Origin: JABMMZ01 sp964438995
Lineage (GTDB): Bacteria; Bacteroidota; Bacteroidia; NS11-12g; UBA955
Assembly: GCA_964438995.1 (NCBI GenBank)
Contig: CAYTMQ010000003.1
Span: 124,001 to 188,000 of the forward strand
DNA: 64,000 nt
Direction: 5' to 3'
Below, piece by piece: positions 51,356 to 59,520 of this stretch; within the stretch, counting starts at the first letter, position 1, and the number at the start of each line of letters is the position of its first letter. Position numbers and translations under genes: made by a program. The notes under the pieces were generated by a model. The model had not been told where the DNA came from. It did not search any database and saw only the letters and a program-made list of their open reading frames with translations.

Positions 51356-53161
51356 TTAATAATATCTAATTAATAAACTAATTCCTGCGCTGAATCCATA
51401 ATTAAACAGAGATGTTTTTGGCGATACTTCATCAATTGGATTGATGCCAGAAGATTTCATTCTCCATTTCTTATCGGACACATCGGCTAATACAAACCCT
51501 TTAAAGTTGACTCCAAACCAATTTGTAAAATTTATTTTCATACTTGCTCCGCCACCAAGTGTAAAAGCAGGATTAATGAATTTTTGACGATCAACACCAG
51601 AAAAACCACTGCTAAAAATTTGTTTTAAAGAATCGTTTTGGGCCACATAATTTAATCTTGAATAACCAAATAACGCATACGGCAATACATTGAATGATTT
51701 ACCGATATGTGGGTCGTAACCATAACCCAAATGGAAAGCACTTCCTCCGAGCGTATACTTGAAGTTACCTTGCTTAATGGTTTGAGGTATATACATCGAA
51801 AATTCACCCGTCTGTACAAAATGTCCAGTACTAACCATATATGAAAGATTCAACATCTTCATTTCCGAATTGAACCTATTACTTGTTGATCCAAATACTG
51901 CCTGATTGAAGTTATTTAAATTATACATGGCTTGACCAGCATTGATATCGAAACTAAAGAAATCATAAGACCCATCATAGTTAGTGTAGTAATCATTCAT
52001 ATCAGAATTAACAAGAATGATGGCATTAAAATGCTTATTTAGCAAAGTGTCGTTTTTGCCAAGAGGATACAAGTAATGCTTATCAACTTTTAAAGAATCA
52101 AAAAGATGGTTGATATAATCGGTTACATCATAATCCATGAATTGATTTTCATATTCGTATTTATTAGTCTTGTAGAATAGACCAATAGAGTATACTTGAT
52201 TCTTGTATTTTGTGTCATTTAGGCGACTGGCCATAGGAGAATTCTCCCACCATTGACATTCGTTCTCAAACTGTTTCAGGCCAATATGACATCTTCCAAA
52301 TTGTCCGTAGTACCTTGAAGTTGTATCTCTGTCTAAGAGCATTTGCATTTGCTTCTTTAAATAACGCTCTCTGTAGAGATACTGCTGTGGCATTAAGTTA
52401 TACGATTGGTACACTTGAAAATCTATCAAAGACTGAATGGTTTTTTCAAAAACTATTGAATCACCAGCCAAGTATTGATTGATTTCATTTTTCTGTCTAT
52501 TGTATTGTGCAATAAGAGTATCAACAATCTTAGTTTCAGTTTCTGAATTGATATTTTCTTCGGTGTAATAATAATCTTTGAATGTATATTCAGGAACAGA
52601 ATTATATGCTCTTACAGATTCTACGAAAAACTCAATGTTTTCGGGTACTTTAACCGAGTCTTTTTTATGCAACAAATAGTGTAAAAGCATGTTGCCATCT
52701 TGAGAAAAACGTTCAACATCTACCCCATAGACATGCAATCTATCGGTATCAGGCAGCGATTGATTAAATTCTCTAAGGGATCTATAAAATTCAAGATACT
52801 GATATGACGTTTGGTAACTAATAATATCAATAGCACTAGAGTCTTCATTGATGAACTTATCTAACATATAGCCTCTAGCATAACCTAGTTCGATTACGAG
52901 ATTTCTGACACCTTTTTTATTGTACATATATTTCAATAATTGAATTTCTACTTCATTGTTGTAATACACATAGGTGTGATTTTCACCAGACAAAAACACT
53001 CGAATATTAGAATCAAGCGAATCAAGAAAGTTAAGATGGCCGATGTCTTGGGTGTCATTTGTTTCAACAAGAGCAGAAAGCGGAGGATAAACTGTTTGAG
53101 CCTTAGTATTAAAAGAAAAGAAGAGGACAAAAAGGAGTCCCATTGTTTTGGTAAGATTCAT
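51356..53161 (-). CDS. erythromycin-esterase-like domain fused to an outer-membrane-type barrel
   Basis: The 601-residue protein has a signal peptide (ending NTKAQ). Residues 40 to about 390 resemble EreA/ChaN-type hydrolases: GENH at 59-62, VIELGYARG with Glu91, YGVDVE at 145-150, and His292 in FGRCHIG. From about 395 it becomes strand-rich and ends GFSAGISLLIRYY, typical of an outer-membrane barrel C-terminus. It would place a hydrolase at the outer membrane. The real substrate is unknown and need not be a macrolide. It heads the operon with pssA, purS and the FAD oxidoreductase. Confidence 0.65.
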   Translation of the reverse strand: MNLTKTMGLLFVLFFSFNTKAQTVYPPLSALVETNDTQDIGHLNFLDSLDSNIRVFLSGENHTYVYYNNEVEIQLLKYMYNKKGVRNLVIELGYARGYMLDKFINEDSSAIDIISYQTSYQYLEFYRSLREFNQSLPDTDRLHVYGVDVERFSQDGNMLLHYLLHKKDSVKVPENIEFFVESVRAYNSVPEYTFKDYYYTEENINSETETKIVDTLIAQYNRQKNEINQYLAGDSIVFEKTIQSLIDFQVYQSYNLMPQQYLYRERYLKKQMQMLLDRDTTSRYYGQFGRCHIGLKQFENECQWWENSPMASRLNDTKYKNQVYSIGLFYKTNKYEYENQFMDYDVTDYINHLFDSLKVDKHYLYPLGKNDTLLNKHFNAIILVNSDMNDYYTNYDGSYDFFSFDINAGQAMYNLNNFNQAVFGSTSNRFNSEMKMLNLSYMVSTGHFVQTGEFSMYIPQTIKQGNFKYTLGGSAFHLGYGYDPHIGKSFNVLPYALFGYSRLNYVAQNDSLKQIFSSGFSGVDRQKFINPAFTLGGGASMKINFTNWFGVNFKGFVLADVSDKKWRMKSSGINPIDEVSPKTSLFNYGFSAGISLLIRYY

Positions 53162-53165
53162 TGAA

Positions 53166-53173
53166 CAAATTTA
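53166..53173 (-). promoter_or_regulatory. -7 element (TAAATTTG) of the esterase-barrel/pssA operon
   Basis: An exact TAnnTTTG on the minus strand ends only 4 nt before the ATG at 53161, so the transcript would begin at or next to the start codon. Confidence 0.55.
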
Positions 53174-53334
53174 TAGATTATTATTGATAGAGCAATTTTA
53201 GTTAATCAAGGATACGATTACAAAATTCCAATATTAAGGACAACAACATCGACAAATCTGACCTTATTCTACCACTTAAAGATTTATTAATTAAGTGTTT
53301 GAAAATTAGAAATATTTGTATTTATTTTGAACGC

Positions 53335-54036
53335 ATGAACAAAAAACTATTGTTTCTATTGATGATTGGCCTGTTTTCTGTGAATGTTATGGGCCAAAAA
53401 ACTAAAAACAAAGACGAACCTGATAAAAATATTGATAAGTATCTCGACGATGGGATGAAAGGTAATGTGAGCAATTTATTGAGATTGAGATTAGCCCCAA
53501 CTGTTGGGGGTTATCTAGGTGCTAGTTTAGAAAGAAAAGTCTCCAATAGGTTTGGAATTGAAGGCGGATTATACATTAAACCTGGAGGGAAAGGTCTATT
53601 AGAGCAAATTAGAAGTTTGACATTTGATGCATATTTACCAGATATCACTAAAAACAATGGTGGAGTAGGATTTTCAATATTCCCAAAAATTTATTATACC
53701 CGAAATAAATACATTAATAATGGCTATTATATTGGATTAAAATTGAATCATCAAATTTATAAAGCGACACTCAGTACTAGCTTATATTCTCCCATGTCAA
53801 GTCAAAAAGTTTCTGCTATTCATTCAAATCTTGGTTATTACATTGGCATGCACAAACAAATTTCAGGAAATATCACATTAGGAACCGAAATAGGATTGAT
53901 GGTTTTTAGAGACAAATATAAAAATGTGAGTAATACTTTTTTAGACCATCTTGGTAATTTGACTACAAATGTGCAAGATGAGAAGTTCTATGGAGCCTAT
54001 TACTTTGGAGATGTTTCAGTTGGATTTCTATTTTAA
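53335..54036 (+). CDS. outer-membrane beta-barrel protein, unknown
   Basis: This 233-residue protein has a signal peptide (KKLLFLLMIGLFSVNVMGQ) and a strand-rich body (LAPTVGGYLGASLERKVSNRFG, later LGTEIGLMVF) ending in FYGAYYFGDVSVGFLF, a typical barrel C-terminus. The ATG at 53335 starts the signal peptide. It is followed after 7 nt by the 557-residue gene, probably in one operon. The family is not recognised. Confidence 0.7.
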   Translation: MNKKLLFLLMIGLFSVNVMGQKTKNKDEPDKNIDKYLDDGMKGNVSNLLRLRLAPTVGGYLGASLERKVSNRFGIEGGLYIKPGGKGLLEQIRSLTFDAYLPDITKNNGGVGFSIFPKIYYTRNKYINNGYYIGLKLNHQIYKATLSTSLYSPMSSQKVSAIHSNLGYYIGMHKQISGNITLGTEIGLMVFRDKYKNVSNTFLDHLGNLTTNVQDEKFYGAYYFGDVSVGFLF

Positions 54037-54043
54037 ACTATCT

Positions 54044-55717
54044 ATGAAAAAAATCTTATTTTTAACTTTAGCATTTTTTGCTTTATATCCTGTCTTTTCT
54101 CAAAAGAAAAGCAAAGTAAAGGAGGTACCAGGGGCTTTATACAAGCCAAAAAAATCAGATAGATCATATACATTTAATAACGCCATAAAATACGGTGACT
54201 ATTATTATGCTATTGGCAAAAAATATGATTACGAGTATCACAATTATATTTTTTGGTACTTTTCATCATTAAAGAACTCTGATTTCTTGATTTACAAATT
54301 GGATGCAAAGATGAACGTAAAGGCAGTAATACCTTTACCAGCAGAGTTCAATAACAAGTTTGTAAATTCTATTACAATAAACCGTTTTGGTGACAATTTA
54401 TGTGCGTTTTTTTATTTCAATAACAAAAAACAGTTGAAGCAGTATTTATTTGCTCAAATGATAGATATTAGAACTTTAAAACCTATTGGAAAACCATACA
54501 AAGTTGCTGAAACTGCGATAACGAAAAAAGAAAAGAAAATTGGATTAATTTTTAGATATAGCATCACCTCAGATTATCAGAAATTGATGATCAATGCAGA
54601 CAAGAGCAATGTGTGGAGAAGCAGGAGAGAACGCAAAGCAGCTGCTAAACAAAAAAACCACACACTTACATACTGGCTTATTGACAAAGATTTTAAATTG
54701 ATCAATTCTGGCAAAAATGTAAAGCTAGGTAAAGGCAATACCGTTATACTTGGTCACGCTTTTGATACTGCAGGAAACATGTGTTTTCTAGGATTTGAAG
54801 AAGGTTCTGGTACAAAAAAAGGCAAAAAATTATTTGGAGATGTAGACAGCGATGGAGATGATAACACCTCAAAAATGGTGATGAAAATTATCAAAAGAGA
54901 TGGGAGTTCTACGGATATGTCTTTTGCTGAAGGAGAATATTTTTATTCGGCCAAATTGAAAGTAAATCCAAACACTGGAAATGTTGCAGTTATTGGTTTA
55001 CTAGGCAGTAAAAGATACGGCGCTAAAGGTATATTCTCACAACAAGTCAACCTAAGTACCGCTGAAGTACTATCAGAAAACAAAGAACTTTTTGGGACTG
55101 AATTGGTTAAAAAACTTGAAAGTCTATCGCCACCACCAAAAGAGAAAGCAGGATCTAGAAATGTCAAAACAAAAGAAAAACCCAATAAAAAGACAGATAC
55201 AAAAAAAACAACTAAAAAGGACGTAAAAGACTATATCTATCAATTGGTAAATCTTGGAGATATCCATTATAACGACAGCAATGAATTGGTAGCTGTAACT
55301 CAGAAATTTTACATTTATACTGTTACTTACACTACTACAGATGGAAAAGGAAATAGAACTACTCATACAGAAACACATTATGTTTATGGAGACATTATTG
55401 GATTTAAACTTTCTCCAGAAGGCAAAATTGAAAATTTTGGTTACTTATTTCATAAGTTAGACTGGGTATTCCCAATAGAGCGTGATTATAAGTCTATATA
55501 TACCAATGATAAGCTTTTTATCATTAACAGAAATGGATGGTGTCAAATGAAATTGGATAACTCAGTGAGCAAGATGACACCAATTAAAACCCCTGAATTT
55601 AGAGGCAGAAGGTATGTGATGTCTGAGTATATAGATGTAGATGATACAGAGATGATTTATGTTAGATTACATAAGCGCAAAGTAATTTTCACCCTTGTTA
55701 GCATCAAATTAGAATAA
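54044..55717 (+). CDS. secreted protein of unknown function, repeat/propeller-like
   Basis: The 557-residue protein has a signal peptide (KKILFLTLAFFALYPVFSQ). Repeated elements such as FLIYKLDAKMNVKAVIPLP, LTYWLIDKDFKLINSGKNVK and VMKIIKRDGSSTD suggest propeller-like strands. A basic Lys/Thr-rich linker sits around 360-390. I do not recognise the family. The ATG at 54044 starts the signal peptide and lies 7 nt after the previous stop. Confidence 0.65.
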   Translation: MKKILFLTLAFFALYPVFSQKKSKVKEVPGALYKPKKSDRSYTFNNAIKYGDYYYAIGKKYDYEYHNYIFWYFSSLKNSDFLIYKLDAKMNVKAVIPLPAEFNNKFVNSITINRFGDNLCAFFYFNNKKQLKQYLFAQMIDIRTLKPIGKPYKVAETAITKKEKKIGLIFRYSITSDYQKLMINADKSNVWRSRRERKAAAKQKNHTLTYWLIDKDFKLINSGKNVKLGKGNTVILGHAFDTAGNMCFLGFEEGSGTKKGKKLFGDVDSDGDDNTSKMVMKIIKRDGSSTDMSFAEGEYFYSAKLKVNPNTGNVAVIGLLGSKRYGAKGIFSQQVNLSTAEVLSENKELFGTELVKKLESLSPPPKEKAGSRNVKTKEKPNKKTDTKKTTKKDVKDYIYQLVNLGDIHYNDSNELVAVTQKFYIYTVTYTTTDGKGNRTTHTETHYVYGDIIGFKLSPEGKIENFGYLFHKLDWVFPIERDYKSIYTNDKLFIINRNGWCQMKLDNSVSKMTPIKTPEFRGRRYVMSEYIDVDDTEMIYVRLHKRKVIFTLVSIKLE

Positions 55718-55759
55718 GGTTCATTCTTTAATTAATTTTTTATTTTGGTTTAAAAATGT

Positions 55760-55767
55760 TAACTTTG
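55760..55767 (+). promoter_or_regulatory. -7 element (TAACTTTG) of guaB
   Basis: An exact TAnnTTTG followed by CACC, as at rimP and ftcD, ends 28 nt before the guaB ATG. Confidence 0.6.
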
Positions 55768-55795
55768 CACCGCAAATAACCAATCTATTATTTGC

Positions 55796-57286
55796 ATGGC
55801 TAAGTCCAAAAAAACCACCATCGACTTTAAGAATAAAATTGCAGGAGACAGTCTGACTTTCGACGATGTTCTTGTATTACCGCGCTTTAGTGAAATTTTA
55901 CCTAGAGATGTTGATACTAAGACCAAGTTAACCCGCAACATCACCATCAATATCCCTATCATCTCTGCTGCTATGGATACCGTTACCGGTAGCAATATGG
56001 CCATTGCTATGGCTAGAGAAGGTGGAATTGGCATCATACACAAAAACATGACCATTGCCCAACAAGCAAAAGAAGTTGTGAAAGTAAAAAGAAGCGAAAG
56101 TGGTATGATTCAAAACCCTATTACTCTTACAGGTGAAGCTACTTTGAAGGATGCCTTAAGGTTGATGAAAGAAAACCATATTGGTGGTATTCCCATCGTT
56201 GATTCTAAAGGCAACTTAACTGGTATCATTACCAACCGCGATTTGCGTTTTGAAAAAAACACCACTAAGAAAATCAAAGAAGTGATGACAAAGAGTGCTT
56301 TGGTAACTAGTCAGATTGGTACTGATTTAATTAGAGCAGAAGCAATACTTCAAAAACACAAAATAGAAAAATTGCCTATCGTCGACAAAAAAGGTCGCCT
56401 GATGGGATTGATCACCTATAAAGACATTCAAAAAGTAAAAAGTCACCCAAAAGCTTGTAAAGACCGTTTTGGTAGACTATTAGTAGGAGCAGCCGTTGGT
56501 ATCACCTCAGACACTTTAGACCGTGTAAAAGCATTAGTAGACGCCGAAGTTGATGTCATTACTTTAGATACAGCTCATGGTCACTCTGCTGGTGTTGTTA
56601 ACGAATTAAAAAAGATTAAGAAAGCTTTCCCAAAACTTGATGTGATTGTAGGTAATGTTGCAACAGGAGCTGCTGCTAAAGCTTTGGTTGATGCTGGTGC
56701 TGATGCTGTTAAAGTAGGTGTTGGCCCTGGAAGTATTTGCACCACCCGTATCATCGCTGGTATTGGTGTACCTCAATTATCTGCTATTATGGAAGCAGCA
56801 GAAGCCATTCAAGGTTCAGGTGTTCCTATTATTGCAGATGGAGGTATCAGATACAGTGGAGATTTGGTTAAAGCTATAGTAGCTGGTGCAAGTACGATTA
56901 TGGCTGGTAGTTTGTTCGCAGGCACAGAAGAAAGTCCAGGTGAAACTTCTATTTACGAAGGTAGAATGGTAAAATCTTACCGTGGAATGGGCAGTATAGA
57001 GGCCATGAAAGAAGGCTCAAAAGACAGGTATTTCCAAGATGCTGAAGAAGAAATCTCTAAATTGGTTCCAGAAGGTATTGTTGGAACAGTGCCATTTAAA
57101 GGTAAAGTTGGAGAAGTATTGTATCAATATGTAGGTGGATTGAGAGCAGGTATGGGATATTGCGGAGCAGCAAGGATAGAAGATTTACAGACTGCACAAT
57201 TCGTTAGAATTAGCAACGCAGGTATCAAAGAAAGTCACCCACACGATATTAAAATCACCAAAGAGGCTCCAAATTATAGCAGATAA
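55796..57286 (+). CDS. guaB: IMP dehydrogenase
   Basis: The 496-residue enzyme oxidises IMP to XMP with NAD, the first committed step to GMP. FDDVLVLPRFSE lies near 22-33, two CBS domains span about 100-220, catalytic Cys315 is in GPGSICTTR, and the flap YRGMGSIEAM follows. It is complete to the usual C-terminus (AGIKESHPHDIKITKEAPNY). Confidence 0.96.
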   Translation: MAKSKKTTIDFKNKIAGDSLTFDDVLVLPRFSEILPRDVDTKTKLTRNITINIPIISAAMDTVTGSNMAIAMAREGGIGIIHKNMTIAQQAKEVVKVKRSESGMIQNPITLTGEATLKDALRLMKENHIGGIPIVDSKGNLTGIITNRDLRFEKNTTKKIKEVMTKSALVTSQIGTDLIRAEAILQKHKIEKLPIVDKKGRLMGLITYKDIQKVKSHPKACKDRFGRLLVGAAVGITSDTLDRVKALVDAEVDVITLDTAHGHSAGVVNELKKIKKAFPKLDVIVGNVATGAAAKALVDAGADAVKVGVGPGSICTTRIIAGIGVPQLSAIMEAAEAIQGSGVPIIADGGIRYSGDLVKAIVAGASTIMAGSLFAGTEESPGETSIYEGRMVKSYRGMGSIEAMKEGSKDRYFQDAEEEISKLVPEGIVGTVPFKGKVGEVLYQYVGGLRAGMGYCGAARIEDLQTAQFVRISNAGIKESHPHDIKITKEAPNYSR

Positions 57287-57333
57287 TGCAGCATTAGTTT
57301 GAATACTATTGTCTAAATTGCCTGAATACTTGT

Positions 57334-58356
57334 ATGAATAAAAAAACCATCTACCTTGTTGTCGCCATTCTTGTCGTTCTGGTTGCATTTTTTGTTTTGA
57401 AAAGAAACAACACCAAAACTCTTACTGGCAGTGATAGAGATTTTGAATTTAAATCGACAGATAGAATTGATAAAATTTTTATTGCGCACAAGAAAACTGG
57501 AAAATTCGTCATTCTTAAAAAAGTTGATAGCTTAAATTGGATATTAAACGACACATTCAAGGTAAACATCCATCAAATTAACACCCTATTTGAAGGTTTT
57601 AGAAAAATGCAAATCAAACGTCCGGTTTCTAAAACTGAGATGGAAAATGTTAAAAGGGTATTGGCTACAGAAGGCACTAAAGTGGAAATTTACGAAAAAG
57701 GCGAACTGTCTAAAGTTTATTATGTTGGTGGCAATACAACAGATGAGATGGGCACATTTTTCTTGATGGAAAATGCTGAAGAACCTTATGTTTGTCATAT
57801 TCCTGGATTCAATGGTTATCTTGGTGGCAGATACCACTATCTTGCCGAAGCATGGAGAAGTAAGAACATATTTAGCGTCAAAGACAATGAAATCAAGAGC
57901 ATACAGGTTGAATGGACTGGGCAAGCCCAAAACTCTTTTGTCATAAACAACGAAGGCTCTGAACCTACCATTACGAGCAATAACGTAACTTTAGAAAACA
58001 ACAAAGTTGCCAATCTCAACAATATCAGAACCTATCTTAAATTATGGGAGAATTTGTCTTTTGAAGGATTTCCAATTGATTTAAACGCCCAAAAAATTGA
58101 TTCTATCTCTAAAACTACTCCCTTTTTAATCTTAACCGTTACAGATAAAAAAGGCAATGTAACCAGTTTAAGGATCCACAGAAAAGGATTGAAAAAGGAT
58201 AGCAGCATTCAATTCGACAAAGAAGGAAACCCCTTGCAATTTGATATTGAAACGTTTTACGCTTTCATCAACAACAACAGCAAAGAAGTGGTGCAGATTC
58301 AGGATTTTATCTTTGGTAAAGTCATGAAAACCACATCTGATTTTCTAATCAATTGA
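57334..58356 (+). CDS. DUF4340 membrane-anchored protein
   Basis: The 340-residue protein has one N-terminal membrane segment (TIYLVVAILVVLVAFFVL), then the DUF4340 pattern of strands: RIDKIFIAHKKTGKFVILKK, KVEIYEKGELSKVYYVGG, and RYHYLAEAWRSKNIFSV. In many bacteria DUF4340 proteins lie beside Gld-type ABC transporter genes. Here the partner is the ApbE-like lipoprotein 1 nt downstream. Function is unknown. Confidence 0.82.
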   Translation: MNKKTIYLVVAILVVLVAFFVLKRNNTKTLTGSDRDFEFKSTDRIDKIFIAHKKTGKFVILKKVDSLNWILNDTFKVNIHQINTLFEGFRKMQIKRPVSKTEMENVKRVLATEGTKVEIYEKGELSKVYYVGGNTTDEMGTFFLMENAEEPYVCHIPGFNGYLGGRYHYLAEAWRSKNIFSVKDNEIKSIQVEWTGQAQNSFVINNEGSEPTITSNNVTLENNKVANLNNIRTYLKLWENLSFEGFPIDLNAQKIDSISKTTPFLILTVTDKKGNVTSLRIHRKGLKKDSSIQFDKEGNPLQFDIETFYAFINNNSKEVVQIQDFIFGKVMKTTSDFLIN

Positions 58357-58357
58357 T

Positions 58358-59398
58358 ATGTCTAAGACTTGGTGTTTTATTATAGTAGTGGTTTTGTTGA
58401 ATGCCTGTTCAAATAAGAACAACACTACAAGTAAATTCAAAGTTCTAAAAGACAAAACCAAATCTTACAAATATGAATTGGCCTATGAAGATAGCAGTGA
58501 TTACAAAAAAGAGATAGATAGTATCATTCAAGTATATCATGATGTTTTTGATGCTTATAACAGCAAATCATTGGTATATAAATTCAACAACAACATCTCT
58601 TTAAATCAGCAAGAGAGTCAGACATATCAAAATTATAAAAGCACATTCGTTGAATTAGATAGTATTTCGCAATTGGTAAAAAAAGTCACTAATGGCGCAT
58701 TCAATGCAGGATTAGGAGGATTATTCCAATATTGGCACACATTTACAACTTCTGAAAATGCCCAAAGCATTGATACAACTCAGATTGCGAAATTATTGCG
58801 TCAAGATTATGGCAGCTTAATTGAATTTGATGCTTCTAAACCTAAAAAAGCAAACATTCTTCAGAATGTTAACTTTAACGCACTAATTGGATGTTTAACC
58901 ATAAATGCCATTTCTAAATGGTTGGATTCTGCTAAAAACATCAAAAATTATTACATCAATTTTAATGGAGACATCAAAGTTAAAGGCAACAATGGAAAAG
59001 AATCTTATTGGCCAATCATTGTAGAAAAGCCTTACCTAAACTCTTTAAAAGTTGAAGAATACTGTAAAATTCCAGTTAAAAATTTCTGTATAGGTGCAGA
59101 GAATAGTTATAAAAACTTCTTTTTAAACAATGGCGTAAGATATAGCCATACAATCAATCCTTTAACTGGTCAGCCAACCAAAACAGATGTTTTGAGTGTG
59201 TATGTCCTATCAAACAATTTCATTTATGCAAAAGCCATGTCATTGGCTTGTTTGGTAAATGGGAGTGCTGCATCAATCAACATATTATCATCTAAATTTG
59301 ATAGTAAAGGATTCATATTATTTGAAAAATCCGAAAAACTTCAACATTGGAACAGCTTGAATTTGCCAGTAGAAATTCCATCCCAAGGTAAAAAATAG
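58358..59398 (+). CDS. ApbE-like (FAD:protein FMN transferase family) lipoprotein, degenerate active site
   Basis: The 346-residue protein has a lipobox (VLLNAC, Cys17) and the ApbE layout: IDSIIQVYHDVFDAYNSKS, FNAGLGGLFQYW, YINFNGDIKVKG and RYSHTINPLTG at 261-271. The segment AKAMSLACLVNG at 291-302 aligns without gaps to the family's ADA-x-A/S-T-A metal site, but the metal Asp is Lys and the Thr is Leu. The GKG-x-x-x-D segment is also lost (IGCLTINAI). Flavin transfer is therefore doubtful. The gene starts 1 nt after the DUF4340 stop. Confidence 0.72.
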   Translation: MSKTWCFIIVVVLLNACSNKNNTTSKFKVLKDKTKSYKYELAYEDSSDYKKEIDSIIQVYHDVFDAYNSKSLVYKFNNNISLNQQESQTYQNYKSTFVELDSISQLVKKVTNGAFNAGLGGLFQYWHTFTTSENAQSIDTTQIAKLLRQDYGSLIEFDASKPKKANILQNVNFNALIGCLTINAISKWLDSAKNIKNYYINFNGDIKVKGNNGKESYWPIIVEKPYLNSLKVEEYCKIPVKNFCIGAENSYKNFFLNNGVRYSHTINPLTGQPTKTDVLSVYVLSNNFIYAKAMSLACLVNGSAASINILSSKFDSKGFILFEKSEKLQHWNSLNLPVEIPSQGKK

Positions 59399-59520
59399 CT
59401 TTTTCTTTCATTTTTCTGACACATTTTACAATTTACATACGTCTAACTAAATAAGATTAGTTAAAATAAACTAATTTTATACATCAAACTATGAATTCAC
59501 GCACTTGTAAAATCTTGATT

